From: DATCDE01 sp038252405
GTDB taxonomy: Bacteria > Actinomycetota > Actinomycetes > Prado026
Length of the DNA: 64,000 bases
Reading direction: 5' to 3'
Assembly (NCBI GenBank): GCA_038252405.1
Contig: JBBSAJ010000002.1
Coordinates: 62,001 to 126,000 of the forward strand
A program made the translations under genes and the position numbers. The notes beneath the pieces were generated by a model. It did no database searches, was not told where the DNA came from, and saw nothing but the letters and a program-made list of their open reading frames with translations. Each line of letters opens with the position of its first letter. Positions within the stretch are counted from its first letter, which is position 1. Below, piece by piece: positions 49,986 to 58,736 of the stretch.

Positions 49986-51571
49986 CGCCATCCCACCTTC
50001 TTCAGCGCACCCACCGAGAAGGTGAGCACGCGGGCCCACTGCTCGTCGGACAGCTGCCGGGGCGCGCCGAACCCCTGCAGCCGTTGCACCGCGACGGTCT
50101 GGGTCTCGGTGTACTTCAGCAGCCCCTCGGCGCCGTGCCGGCGTCCGAGCCCGCTGTCCCCCATGCCGCCCATGGGCGCGTCCACGCTGCCCCAGGCCGG
50201 CCCGTAGCCCTCGTTGACGTTGACCGTGCCGGCCCTGATCCGCGCGGCCAGCGCCCGGCCGCGGCGGGTGTCCCTGGTCCAGACGCTGGCGTTGAGCCCG
50301 TACGCCGTGGCGTTGGCCCGCCGGATCGCGTCGTCCTCGGAGTCGAACCGGTACAGCGACACCACCGGGCCGAACGTCTCCTCGTCGCAGACCGCCATCG
50401 AGGGGGTGACCCCCTCGAGCAGGGTCGGCTCGTGGAAGTACCGCCCCACGTCGGGGCGGGGGCGCCCGCCGGCCAGCACGGTGGCACCACCGGCAACGGC
50501 GTCGTCGACGTGCCGGCGGACGGCGTCCAGCTGGCGCTGCGACACCAGCGAGCCCATGTCGGCGGAGTAGTCCAGCGCGGCCGACAGCCGCATCCGGCCG
50601 ACCGCGTCGGCGAACGCCGGGACGAAGGTGTCGTACACCTCGTCGGCGACGTACATCCGCTCGATCGAGATGCACAGCTGGCCGGCGTTGGAGAAGCAGG
50701 CGCGCAGCGCGCCCTCGACCGTGCGGTCGAGGTTCGCGTCCGCGCAGACGATCATCGCGTTCTTGCCGCCGAGCTCGAGGCTGCAGCCGACCAACCGGTC
50801 CGCGCAGCGACGGGCCACGTCGCGGCCGGTCGCCGTCGACCCGGTGAAGCAGACGTAGTCGGCCCGGTCGACGACGGCCGGGCCGACCGTCGGGCCGTCA
50901 CCGATGACGACCTGGAACAGGGAGTCGGGCAGGCCGGCCGCCACCAGCAGCTCACGGGCCCACAGCGCGATGAACGCGGTCTGCGAGTCCGGCTTGAGCA
51001 CGATGCCGTTGCCGGCCATGAGCGCGGGGATCGCGTCGCTCACCGCGAGCGTCAGCGGGTAGTTCCACGGGGCGATCACCCCGACCACGCCCAGCGGGTG
51101 GCGCTGCTGGGTCACCTGGGTGAGCAGCGGCAGCGCCCCGCGGCGGCGCTGCGGGGCGAGCAGCCGGGCGGCGCTGCGCGCGTAGTAGCGCGCGTTGATC
51201 GCGACGTCGAGGACCTCCTCGAGCGCGTGCCGGCGGGCCTTGCCGGTCTCCCACTGCACGAGGTCGAGCGCCTCGTCCCTACGGGCCAGCAGCAGGTCGT
51301 GGAAGGCGAGCAGCACCCGGCCGCGGGCGGCCACCGGGCGGTCCGCCCAGGCCCGCTGGGCGGCCCGGGCCGAGCCGAAGGCGACGTCGACGTCGGCCTC
51401 GCTGGAGACCGGCAGCCGGCCCACCAGCGCGCCGTCGAACGGTGAGCGGCACTCGATGGTCGAGGCGCTCGGCCCGGCGGTCACCTGGGCCGCGAGCCGG
51501 AGCGCCACCGCGGGGTCCAGCACCGTGGGCGTCGTGACGCCGGCCGTCCCGCCCGGCAGCGTCGCCGTCAT
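49982..51571 (-). CDS. gabD2: Succinate-semialdehyde dehydrogenase-type aldehyde dehydrogenase (GabD2-like)
   Basis: A 529-residue NAD(P)-dependent aldehyde dehydrogenase. Active-site Glu266 (LELGGKNAM) and Cys300 (NAGQLCISIERMYV) are both present, with APWNYPL, FTGSTATGR and EETFGPVV in order. The sequence is closest in feel to actinobacterial GabD2, oxidising succinate semialdehyde to succinate. It is coupled to the GMC oxidoreductase by an ATGA overlap, so the two may act in sequence on an alcohol and its aldehyde. The ATG is supported by a TAGGCT -10 ending 6 bases upstream. Confidence 0.88.
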   Translation of the reverse strand: MTATLPGGTAGVTTPTVLDPAVALRLAAQVTAGPSASTIECRSPFDGALVGRLPVSSEADVDVAFGSARAAQRAWADRPVAARGRVLLAFHDLLLARRDEALDLVQWETGKARRHALEEVLDVAINARYYARSAARLLAPQRRRGALPLLTQVTQQRHPLGVVGVIAPWNYPLTLAVSDAIPALMAGNGIVLKPDSQTAFIALWARELLVAAGLPDSLFQVVIGDGPTVGPAVVDRADYVCFTGSTATGRDVARRCADRLVGCSLELGGKNAMIVCADANLDRTVEGALRACFSNAGQLCISIERMYVADEVYDTFVPAFADAVGRMRLSAALDYSADMGSLVSQRQLDAVRRHVDDAVAGGATVLAGGRPRPDVGRYFHEPTLLEGVTPSMAVCDEETFGPVVSLYRFDSEDDAIRRANATAYGLNASVWTRDTRRGRALAARIRAGTVNVNEGYGPAWGSVDAPMGGMGDSGLGRRHGAEGLLKYTETQTVAVQRLQGFGAPRQLSDEQWARVLTFSVGALKKVGWR

Positions 51572-51577
51572 GCCTCG

Positions 51578-51583
51578 AGCCTA
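51578..51583 (-). promoter_or_regulatory. -10 element TAGGCT, leaderless gabD2 promoter
   Basis: TAGGCT ends 6 bases before the ATG at 51571. Its TAG is the stop codon of glpD (51583-51581). Confidence 0.55.
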
Positions 51584-53263
51584 GGACCCGGCCGGCACCG
51601 GCGCTGCCGGAACCCTCGGGACGGCGGCCCGGTAGGCGGCCACCTCCGCGGCGATGCGGTCGTCGTCCCAGCCGAGCACCGGGGCCAGGATCCGGGCCGC
51701 GTCGAGGGCGACCGAGTCGCCGGCGTCCTTGGTCACGAGGGACAGGTGGGTGCGCCGGACCAGCACGTCGTCCAGGTGCTGGGCGCCCTCGTGGGTGGCG
51801 GCGTACCGGACCTCCGCACGCAGCACGGGGGCGTCGGGGTGCAGCCGTTCGCCGAGGTCGGGCTCGGCCTCGACCAGGGCCAGGACGTCGCGGACGTCGG
51901 ACCCGTACCGGTGCAGCAGGCGACGGGTCTCCGCCCCGGTGAGCCCGGCCTCGGCGGCCAGGAAGTCGCGGCCCTGCCAGACCTCGTCGAACCCCTCGGC
52001 GCCGGCCAGCAGCACCGACTCGGTGCGCGACGGCGGCACCGGGAACGGCAGGTGGGCGACGGCCGCGTCGATGACGTCCTTGGCCATCACCCGGTACGTC
52101 GTGTACTTGCCGCCCGCGATCTGGACCAGCCCGGGCGCCGCCGAGGTGACCGCGTGCTCGCGGGACAGCTTGGCGGTCTCCTCCGGGTCGAGGTGCTGGT
52201 CGGCCACGAGCAGCGGCCGCAGCCCGGCGTAGACGCCGATGACGTCGTCGTGCGTGAGCGGGCGGACCAGCCAGTGGTTGGCCTGGTCCAGCAGGTACTG
52301 GACGTCCGCGGCGGTCGCGGAGGGCTCCTCGAGGTCGCCCTCCCACGGGGTGTCCGTGGTGCCGACCAGCCAGGTCTGGCCCCAGGGCAGCAGGAACAGC
52401 ACGCTGCTCGGGGTCCGGGCGATCAGCGCGGTGCTCAGGTCGATGGCCGCACGGGGCACGACCAGGTGGACGCCCTTGGACGGGCGGACCGGGTGCGCCT
52501 GGCCGGCGGCGTCGTCCTCGCCGAGCAGGGCCCGGGTCTGGTCGGTCCACACCCCGGTGGCCCCGGCCACCACCCGGGCGTGCACGGTGAGCTGCTGGCC
52601 GGTCTCCCGGTCCAGCGCCGTCACGCCCACGACGCGGTCCGCGTCGCGCAGGAAGCCGGTGACCTCGACGCCGGACGCCGCCAGGGCCCCGTGGGCCACC
52701 GCCGTCCGCACGACGGCGACCGTGTGCCGCGCGTCGTCGATCTGCGCGTCGAAGTAGGCGATCGCCCCGGTGTAGCTGTCCGGGTCGAGCCCGGGGGCCA
52801 GCCGCGCGGTGGCCCGCTTGGACAGGTGCCGGTGACCCGGTAGCGCGCCGCCCTTGCGGGACACCCGGGACAGCACGTCGTACAGCGCCACGCCGGCGCC
52901 CACGTACGGGCGCTCCCAGCCGCGCCGGGTCAGCGGCAGGATGAACGGCACCGGGCGGGCCAGGTGCGGCGCCAGCGTGTCCAGCAGCAGGCCGCGCTCG
53001 GTGAGCGCCTCGTGGACCAGCCCGAACTCCAGCTGCTCGAGGTAGCGCAGGCCACCGTGCGCGAGCCGGCTGCTGCGGCTGGAGGTGCCGGCCGCCCAGT
53101 CCCGGCGCTCCAACAGACCGACGGTGAGGCCACGGGTGGCGGCGTCCAGGGCCGCCCCGGCCCCGGTCACCCCACCCCCGACCACGAGGACGTCGAGCTC
53201 ACCGGCCTGCATCCGGTCCAGTGCTCGGGCGCGTTCGGCGGGGTCCAGTCGTCCGGTGCTCAT
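51581..53263 (-). CDS. glpD: FAD-dependent glycerol-3-phosphate dehydrogenase
   Basis: Membrane-associated oxidation of glycerol-3-phosphate to dihydroxyacetone phosphate, feeding electrons to quinone; 560 residues. Seen: FAD motif VLVVGGGVTGAGAALDAATRG (25-45), ERRDWAAGTSSRSSRLAHGGLRYLE (52-76), PSKGVHLVVPR, WLVGTTDTPWEG and AGGKYTTYR. The C-terminal domain (about 400-540) is complete. The ATG is supported by CAGAAT ending 6 bases upstream. No glycerol kinase or facilitator gene is nearby. Confidence 0.95.
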   Translation of the reverse strand: MSTGRLDPAERARALDRMQAGELDVLVVGGGVTGAGAALDAATRGLTVGLLERRDWAAGTSSRSSRLAHGGLRYLEQLEFGLVHEALTERGLLLDTLAPHLARPVPFILPLTRRGWERPYVGAGVALYDVLSRVSRKGGALPGHRHLSKRATARLAPGLDPDSYTGAIAYFDAQIDDARHTVAVVRTAVAHGALAASGVEVTGFLRDADRVVGVTALDRETGQQLTVHARVVAGATGVWTDQTRALLGEDDAAGQAHPVRPSKGVHLVVPRAAIDLSTALIARTPSSVLFLLPWGQTWLVGTTDTPWEGDLEEPSATAADVQYLLDQANHWLVRPLTHDDVIGVYAGLRPLLVADQHLDPEETAKLSREHAVTSAAPGLVQIAGGKYTTYRVMAKDVIDAAVAHLPFPVPPSRTESVLLAGAEGFDEVWQGRDFLAAEAGLTGAETRRLLHRYGSDVRDVLALVEAEPDLGERLHPDAPVLRAEVRYAATHEGAQHLDDVLVRRTHLSLVTKDAGDSVALDAARILAPVLGWDDDRIAAEVAAYRAAVPRVPAAPVPAGS

Positions 53264-53269
53264 GACCCC

Positions 53270-53275
53270 ATTCTG
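53270..53275 (-). promoter_or_regulatory. -10 element CAGAAT, leaderless glpD promoter
   Basis: CAGAAT ends 6 bases before the ATG at 53263, in the short gap after guaB3. Confidence 0.5.
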
Positions 53276-53285
53276 TCCCGTCCGC

Positions 53286-54401
53286 TCACCGGCGGTTCGG
53301 GGCGATGGTCACCTCGACCCGCTGGAACTCCTTGAGGTCGGAGTAGCCGGTCGTCGCCATCGCGCGCCGCAGCGCGCCGAACAGGTTCATCGTGCCGTCG
53401 GGGACTCTCGACGGACCGAGCAGGATCTCCTCGAGGGTGCCGCTCGTGCCCACCCGAACCCGCTCGCCGCGGGGCAGCTGGCCGTGGTGGGCCTCCGAGC
53501 CCCAGTGCCAGCCGTGCCCCGGGGCCTCGGCGGCCCGGGCCAGCGGCGAGCCCATCATCACGGCGTCGGCGCCGCAGGCGATCGCCTTGGCGATGTCCCC
53601 GGAACGGCCCACGCCGCCGTCGGCGATCACGTGCACGTAGCGGCCGCCGGACTCGTCGAGGTAGTCCCGGCGGGCCGCGGCGACGTCGGCCACCGCCGAG
53701 GCCATCGGCACGGCCACCCCGAGCACGGCCCGGGTGGTGTGCGCGGCCCCGCCGCCGAAGCCGACCAGGACGCCGGCCGCCCCCGTGCGCATCAGGTGCA
53801 GGGCCGCCGTGTAGGTGGCCACCCCGCCCACGACGACCGGGACGTCGAGCTCGTAGATGAACTGCTTGAGGTTGAGCGGCTCGGCCTGGCCGGACACGTG
53901 CTCGGCCGAGACCGTGGTCCCGCGGATGACGAACAGGTCGACGCCGGCGTCCACGACGGCCTTGACGTACTGCGCGGTGCGGCCCGGCGAGAGCGACGCG
54001 GCGACCGTGACGCCCGCGGCGCGGACCTCGTGGATCCGCTGGGCGATCAGCTCGGGCTGGATCGGCGCCGCGTAGATCTCCTGCATCCGAGGGGTGGCCC
54101 GGTCCTCGACCAGCTCGCCGATCTCGGCGAGCAGCGGCTCCGGGTCGGCGTAGCGGGTCCACAGCCCTTCGAGGTTGAGCACCCCCACCCCGCCGAGCCG
54201 GCCCAGGGCGATCGCGGTGGCCGGTGAGACCACCGAGTCCATGGGCGCGGCCAACAGCGGCAGCTCGAACCGGTACGCGTCGATCTGCCAGGCGATCGAG
54301 ACCTCCTGCGGGTCCCGGGTACGCCGGCTGGGCACGATCGCGATGTCGTCGAACGCGTACGCCTCGCGGCCGCGCTTGCCCCGGCCGATCTCGATCTCCA
54401 C
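53286..54401 (-). CDS. guaB3: GuaB3-family IMP dehydrogenase-related protein
   Basis: A 371-residue IMPDH/GMP-reductase-fold barrel without CBS domains. AYAFDDIAIVPSRRTRDPQEVS, LAAPMDSVVSP, GRYVHVIADGGVGRSGDIAKAIACGADAVMMGSPLA and GYSDLKEFQRVEV match the actinobacterial GuaB3 group. The loop that carries the catalytic Cys in IMPDH (GPGSICTTR) reads GGGAAHTTR, so the nucleophile is missing and classical IMPDH chemistry is doubtful. The start is GTG with AAGGGG 8 bases upstream. It follows guaB, separated by a terminator-like hairpin. Confidence 0.9.
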   Translation of the reverse strand: MEIEIGRGKRGREAYAFDDIAIVPSRRTRDPQEVSIAWQIDAYRFELPLLAAPMDSVVSPATAIALGRLGGVGVLNLEGLWTRYADPEPLLAEIGELVEDRATPRMQEIYAAPIQPELIAQRIHEVRAAGVTVAASLSPGRTAQYVKAVVDAGVDLFVIRGTTVSAEHVSGQAEPLNLKQFIYELDVPVVVGGVATYTAALHLMRTGAAGVLVGFGGGAAHTTRAVLGVAVPMASAVADVAAARRDYLDESGGRYVHVIADGGVGRSGDIAKAIACGADAVMMGSPLARAAEAPGHGWHWGSEAHHGQLPRGERVRVGTSGTLEEILLGPSRVPDGTMNLFGALRRAMATTGYSDLKEFQRVEVTIAPNRR

Positions 54402-54420
54402 CTGGTTGTCCCCTTCGACC

Positions 54421-54462
54421 TGTCAGGGTGAGGACGACGTAGAGGTCGTCGTCACCCTGACA
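54421..54462 (-). terminator. 18-bp hairpin downstream of guaB (family copy 3)
   Basis: Arms 54421-54438 and 54445-54462 pair with one mismatch around a 6-base loop, 6 bases after the guaB stop and about 20 bases before guaB3. The arm sequence starting TGTCAGGGTGAGGACGAC is the same as in the hairpin at 12602. Confidence 0.75.
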
Positions 54463-54468
54463 AGTGGG

Positions 54469-55977
54469 TCAGCGGGCCGTGTAGTTCGGCGCCTCTACGG
54501 TCATCTGGACGTCGTGCGGGTGACTCTCCCGGAGCGAGGCCGAGGTGATCCGCACGAAGCGGCCCTTCTCCTGCAGCTCGGGGATGGTCCGGGCACCGAT
54601 GTAGAACATCGACTGGTGCAGGCCGCCGATGAGCTGGTGGGCGACGGCCGCGAGCGGCCCCTTGTAGGCCACCTGGCCCTCGATGCCCTCCGGGACGATC
54701 ATCTCGTCGCTGGCGACCTCGGCCTGGAAGTAGCGGTCCTTGGAGTAGGACTTCTTGCCCCGGCTGGACATGGCGCCGAGCGACCCCATGCCGCGGTAGG
54801 CCTTGTACTGCTTGCCGCTGACCAGCACGAGGTCGCCCGGTGACTCCTCGCAGCCGGCCAGCAGCGAGCCCACCATGACCGACTCGGCGCCGGCCACGAT
54901 CGCCTTGGCGATGTCGCCGGAGTGCTGCAGGCCCCCGTCGGCGATGACCGGCACGCCGGCCGGGCGGCAAGCCCGGGCAGCCTCGTGGACGGCGGTCACC
55001 TGGGGGGCACCCACCCCGGTCACGAGCCGGGTGGTGCAGATCGACCCGGGCCCGACACCGACCTTCACGGCGTCGGCGCCTGCGTCGACGAAGGCCTGCG
55101 CGCCGGCCCGGGTGGCGACGTTGCCGCCGATGAGCTGGACGTGGCGGGTGGCCGGGTCGGACTTCAGCCGGCGCACCATGTCGAGCAGCATCCGCACGTG
55201 GCCGTGGGCGGTGTCGGCGACGAGCACGTCGACGCCGGCCTCGACCAGCGTGGTGGCCCGCTCCCAGGCGTCCCCGAAGTAGCCGATCGCGGCCCCGACC
55301 ATGAGCCGGCCCTGGGCGTCCTTCGAGGCGTTCGGGAACTGCTCGGACTTCACGAAGTCCTTGACCGTGATCAGACCACTGAGCCGGCCCTCGGCGTCCA
55401 CCAGCGGCAGCCGCTCGCGCTTGTGCCTGCGCAGCAGGAGGGTCGCGTCCTCGCGGGAGATGCCCACCGGCCCGGTGATCAGCGGGCTCGGCGTCATCAC
55501 CTCGTCGACCTTGGTGGTGGCCCACTCGGCGACCGGGACGAAGCGCAGGTCGCGGTTGGTGATGATGCCCAGCAGGTGCCGCTCGGCGTCCACGACGGGC
55601 AGCCCGGACACCCGGTACTCCCCGCACACGCGGTCGAGGTCCTCGAGCGTCGCGTCCGGGCCGATGGTCACCGGGTTGGAGACGATCCCCGTCTGGGTCC
55701 GCTTGACGAGGTCGACCTGGTAGGCCTGGTCCTGGATCGACAGGTTGCGGTGCAGCACGCCGAGCCCGCCCTGGCGGGCCATCGCGATGGCCATCCGGGA
55801 CTCGGTGACGGTGTCCATGGCCGCGGAGACCAGCGGCACCCGCAGCGAGATCTCCCGGGTCAGCCGCGACGTGGTGTCGATGTCCGACGGGGCCAGGTCG
55901 GACTCGCCCGGCAGCAGCAGGACGTCGTCGTAGGTCAGGCCGAGCGGAGCGAGGATGTCGGGTACGGCGGCGTCCAT
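54469..55977 (-). CDS. guaB: IMP dehydrogenase
   Basis: Oxidises IMP to XMP, the committed step of GMP synthesis; 502 residues. Barrel starts LTYDDVLLLPGESDLAPSDI; two CBS domains are inserted at about 100-220 (VSNPVTIGPDATLEDLDRV to DFVKSEQFPNASKDA); the catalytic Cys is in VGVGPGSICTTR; GGLQHSGDIAKAI and the flap with YRGMGSLGAM follow. The start has GGAAGG 5 bases upstream and a TACGAT -10 about 31 bases upstream, so it is leadered. Confidence 0.97.
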   Translation of the reverse strand: MDAAVPDILAPLGLTYDDVLLLPGESDLAPSDIDTTSRLTREISLRVPLVSAAMDTVTESRMAIAMARQGGLGVLHRNLSIQDQAYQVDLVKRTQTGIVSNPVTIGPDATLEDLDRVCGEYRVSGLPVVDAERHLLGIITNRDLRFVPVAEWATTKVDEVMTPSPLITGPVGISREDATLLLRRHKRERLPLVDAEGRLSGLITVKDFVKSEQFPNASKDAQGRLMVGAAIGYFGDAWERATTLVEAGVDVLVADTAHGHVRMLLDMVRRLKSDPATRHVQLIGGNVATRAGAQAFVDAGADAVKVGVGPGSICTTRLVTGVGAPQVTAVHEAARACRPAGVPVIADGGLQHSGDIAKAIVAGAESVMVGSLLAGCEESPGDLVLVSGKQYKAYRGMGSLGAMSSRGKKSYSKDRYFQAEVASDEMIVPEGIEGQVAYKGPLAAVAHQLIGGLHQSMFYIGARTIPELQEKGRFVRITSASLRESHPHDVQMTVEAPNYTAR

Positions 55978-56007
55978 GGGACCTTCCGGGGTGCGGCGGT
56001 GCGTCTC

Positions 56008-56013
56008 ATCGTA
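56008..56013 (-). promoter_or_regulatory. Probable guaB -10 element TACGAT
   Basis: TACGAT lies 36 to 31 bases upstream of the guaB ATG, with a ribosome-binding site between. Contrast with the leaderless guaA. Confidence 0.45.
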
Positions 56014-56053
56014 CCGACGCCACCGGCGCCGTCCCGCACTCGGCGAACCGGGT

Positions 56054-56665
56054 TCAGTGGACGAGACCCCAGCGGAAGCCCAGCGCCACGGCATGCGCCC
56101 GGTCGGCCGCACCGAGCTTGCGGAACAGCCGCCGCGCGTGCGTCTTGACGGTGTCCTCGGACAGGTACAGCTCGCGGCCGATCTCGCCGTTGCTCCGACC
56201 CCGGGACATGCCGCCGAGCACCTGCAGCTCACGCTCGGACAGCGCCGGTGGCACCGCACGGTCCTCGGGCCGCCGGATGGCCGCCCCGCCGGGGCGCAGC
56301 CGGTCGTTGAGGGCCTGCACCACGGTCGCGGACAGCTCCTCGCGGGTCGCGTCCTTGCGCAGGTAGCCGCGGGCCCCGTGGGCGACGGCCCGGGCCACCC
56401 CGTCGGTGTCCTCGGCCATGGTGAGCATCAGCACGGCGGCCGCCGGGTGCAGCGACAGCAGCCGTCGGGTCGCCTCCACGCCACCGATCCCGGGCATCCG
56501 GACGTCGACGAGCACCAGGTCGGGGCGCTCGACCGAGAACCGGGCGAGCAGCTCCTCACCGCTGGCTGCGGCGCTCACCCGCTCCACGCCGGGCAGCGAC
56601 GCCACCGCGCGGCGCAGCGACTCCCGGGCGAGCGGTGAGTCGTCGCACACGCACACCGTCGTCAC
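56054..56665 (-). CDS. NarL/LuxR-family response regulator (orphan)
   Basis: A 203-residue regulator with receiver domain (acidic DD at 8-9, phospho-acceptor Asp54 in LVLVDVRMPGIGG, Lys at the usual place in RKDAT) and a LuxR helix-turn-helix (about 140-195; LSERELQVLGGMSRGRSNGEIGRELYLSEDTVKTHARRLFRKL). No kinase gene is adjacent, so the partner is unknown. It lies between guaB and a TPR protein gene; from memory regulators of this kind commonly sit near guaB in actinobacteria. Confidence 0.88.
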   Translation of the reverse strand: MTTVCVCDDSPLARESLRRAVASLPGVERVSAAASGEELLARFSVERPDLVLVDVRMPGIGGVEATRRLLSLHPAAAVLMLTMAEDTDGVARAVAHGARGYLRKDATREELSATVVQALNDRLRPGGAAIRRPEDRAVPPALSERELQVLGGMSRGRSNGEIGRELYLSEDTVKTHARRLFRKLGAADRAHAVALGFRWGLVH

Positions 56666-56722
56666 GACGGGTACTTCGGCACGATCCGGCCCGAAGGTGA
56701 GCCCTTGATGATCTCCGGTTCG

Positions 56723-57628
56723 TCAGCCCTCGAGCAGCGCGCTGATGTCGGGACGGCCCAGCCAGCCCTGCCTGAGGTCCTCGGGCAGGTCCTCGGCGAT
56801 CGACAAGACGGCGCTGCGCGCGCCGGACAGGGGCTTGGCGGCCTTCTCGGAGCTGTCCGCCGCGAGCATCGCGCCGAGCATCGCCCGGGACGGCCACAGC
56901 AGCGGCAGGCAGCCCAGGCTCTCCGCGAGGGTGGCCGCCCGCCGCAGCGTCCCGACCGCCTCGCCCTGCTGGTCGGCCTGCAGCTGCGAGACGCCGAGGA
57001 ACAGCAGGCCCTTGGCCACGTGCCTCGGTGCGCCCGACTCCTCGGCCAGCACCACCGCCTTCTCGGCCGCGGCGATCGCCTCGTCGGCGTCCGCACCGAG
57101 CAGGGCGATCTCGGAGCGCACCCAGTTGAGCCGAACCCGCTGCCGCCACCAGTCCACCCGGCCCGCGGCCAGCGTGGCCGCGGTGGCCAGCTCGGCCCGG
57201 GCGGTGTCCACGTAGGCGAGACCCACGGCGTCCGCCGCCAGGCCGAGGCGCGCGTCGAACATCGCCTCCTCGGCCTCCCCGGCCAGCTCCAGGGCGCGCT
57301 CGTCCAGCTCCCGGGCGGCCTGGTGCCGGCCGAGCTGGCGGTGCACGCTGGCCGACGTCGACGCGGCCAGCGAGGCGAACAGCCGCCGGGTCGGGACGTC
57401 ACCCGGGCCGTCGAGCAGTGGAGCCAGCGCAGCCAGCGCGCTGCCGTAGCGGCCGGACGCCCCGAGGGTCACGCCCAGCAGCCAGGTCGCTGCCGTCGCC
57501 TCGTCGTCGCGACCCTGCGCGTGCGCCATCTCCACGGCCCGGCGCAACGGGCCGACCCCGTCGCCAGGACGGCCGTGGAAGGCGGCCCGCTCCCCCTTGG
57601 CCAGCAGCCCCTCGAGCTCGTCCGTCAC
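56723..57628 (-). CDS. TPR-like helical repeat protein, function unknown
   Basis: A 301-residue all-helical protein with tetratricopeptide-like repeats, for example DGVGPLRRAVEMAHAQGRDDEATAATWLLG, HQAARELDERALELAG, ADEAIAAAEKAVVLAEESG and GEAVGTLRRAATLAESLG. It should act as a protein-binding scaffold in the cytoplasm; the partner is unknown. Position near whiB and guaB matches that of an uncharacterised mycobacterial gene of similar size. GTG start with GAGGAGG about 6 bases upstream. Confidence 0.78.
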   Translation of the reverse strand: MTDELEGLLAKGERAAFHGRPGDGVGPLRRAVEMAHAQGRDDEATAATWLLGVTLGASGRYGSALAALAPLLDGPGDVPTRRLFASLAASTSASVHRQLGRHQAARELDERALELAGEAEEAMFDARLGLAADAVGLAYVDTARAELATAATLAAGRVDWWRQRVRLNWVRSEIALLGADADEAIAAAEKAVVLAEESGAPRHVAKGLLFLGVSQLQADQQGEAVGTLRRAATLAESLGCLPLLWPSRAMLGAMLAADSSEKAAKPLSGARSAVLSIAEDLPEDLRQGWLGRPDISALLEG

Positions 57629-57676
57629 GCGCCCCTCCTCGTTCGTCGGCGCGAGGCTACCGGACCCCGGCTCCGC

Positions 57677-58606
57677 TCAGCGGACGGCGGCCCCGCTGAT
57701 CAGGGTCACCGCGTCGGTCAGGTCCTCGACGTGGACGGCGGGCGGCGGCACCGACCGGCCCCAGCCGGGCCCCCCCGCAACGAACAGCGGCGCCGGGCGC
57801 TGCCTCGGCAGCTCCTCGAGCTGCCCGACGTCCCCGGTCTCGGCGAGCTGGGACCAGACGAAGACGACCGCCGGGCCGGTGCGCCGGACCGCGTCCGCGA
57901 GGGCCTCGGTGGGGACCCGTGCGCCGAGGATGCGCACCCCCACCTGACGCTCGGCCAACGCGGCGGCCAGCGCCTGCAGGGGCAGCGCGTGCTGCTCCTC
58001 GGCGGCGCTGGCCAGCAGCACCGGGCGGCGGTTCCGCGGCTCGCGCAGCCGGGCCGTCACCTCGTGGAACGCGGCCAGCACGCACTCCGAGAGCAGGTGC
58101 TCGACGTCCACCCCTCGCCCGGTGGCCTCCCACCGCCGGCCGGCCGCCACCAGGACCGGGACGACGAGGGTGTCCCAGGTGGGCACCACCCCCCGGCGCT
58201 GCACCGAGCGCCGCACCAGGTCGGTGACCGTCGCGGCGTCCAGCGCGGTGGCCGCACTGGCCAGGCTCCGGGTGGTGGGGACCCGCCCCCCGACGGTGGG
58301 CGGCGGGTCCCCGGAGCCGTCCGGTCGCGGGTCGGGGCCTGGCTCGGTCGGGGTGCCCGCAGGTGGCGGCGGGTACGGCGTCGCGAGGGCCACCCGGGCC
58401 GCCTCACCGGGAGCGACACCGTCGAAGGTGAGCCGGCGCATCACCTCGAGCCGGTTCAGGTCCTCGGGGCTGTACCGGCGGTGCGCCCCGCTCCTGCGGT
58501 CGCTCGGGCCCAGCCCGTAACGCCGGTCCCAGGTCCGCAGCGTCCCCGGCGCGACGCCCAGCCGGCGCGCGACGGCGGCGACGGTGAGGGCCGGGGCAGC
58601 TGGCAT
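57677..58606 (-). CDS. MerR-family regulator with B12-binding domain (CarH/LitR-like photoreceptor candidate)
   Basis: A 309-residue protein. Residues 6-70 are a MerR helix-turn-helix (VAAVARRLGVAPGTLRTWDRRYGLGPSDRRSGAHRRY region). After a proline-rich linker (78-108) comes a helical domain with Trp159-x9-Glu169-His170, the Wx9EH motif that caps adenosylcobalamin in CarH. The cobalamin domain has Glu204-x-His206-x2-Pro209 where CarH has ExHxxG, so the axial His is kept. CarH proteins repress in the dark and release DNA when light breaks the Co-C bond. ATG is supported by GAGAAT ending 6 bases upstream. Divergent from whiB. Confidence 0.85.
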   Translation of the reverse strand: MPAAPALTVAAVARRLGVAPGTLRTWDRRYGLGPSDRRSGAHRRYSPEDLNRLEVMRRLTFDGVAPGEAARVALATPYPPPPAGTPTEPGPDPRPDGSGDPPPTVGGRVPTTRSLASAATALDAATVTDLVRRSVQRRGVVPTWDTLVVPVLVAAGRRWEATGRGVDVEHLLSECVLAAFHEVTARLREPRNRRPVLLASAAEEQHALPLQALAAALAERQVGVRILGARVPTEALADAVRRTGPAVVFVWSQLAETGDVGQLEELPRQRPAPLFVAGGPGWGRSVPPPAVHVEDLTDAVTLISGAAVR

Positions 58607-58612
58607 GGCCCC

Positions 58613-58618
58613 ATTCTC
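58613..58618 (-). promoter_or_regulatory. -10 element GAGAAT of the MerR/B12 regulator
   Basis: GAGAAT ends 6 bases before the ATG at 58606, a likely leaderless start. Confidence 0.4.
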
Positions 58619-58670
58619 GGGGCGGTCCCCGTGACCCGCCACCGGAGCGGCCCCGGAGCCCGGCCGCTCG

Positions 58671-58731
58671 ACAACGATTCTTCTGCAGAGGTTGTTCAGT
58701 GTGAGGCTTGCATCGTATTTGAATCGGTTGT
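58671..58731. promoter_or_regulatory. AT-rich divergent control region with spaced inverted repeat
   Basis: ACAACGATTC (58671-58680) and GAATCGGTTGT (58721-58731) form an inverted repeat with one extra base, about 40 bp apart, in a stretch visibly richer in A and T than its surroundings. The right arm spans the whiB spacer and reaches the -10. A binding site for the adjacent regulator is possible. Confidence 0.4.
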
Positions 58732-58736
58732 AGCGT
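58708..58736 (+). promoter_or_regulatory. whiB promoter TTGCAT-17-TAGCGT
   Basis: TTGCAT (58708-58713), a 17-base spacer and TAGCGT (58731-58736), then 7 bases to the whiB ATG. This is the best paired sigma-70-type promoter in the window and is leaderless. Confidence 0.65.
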
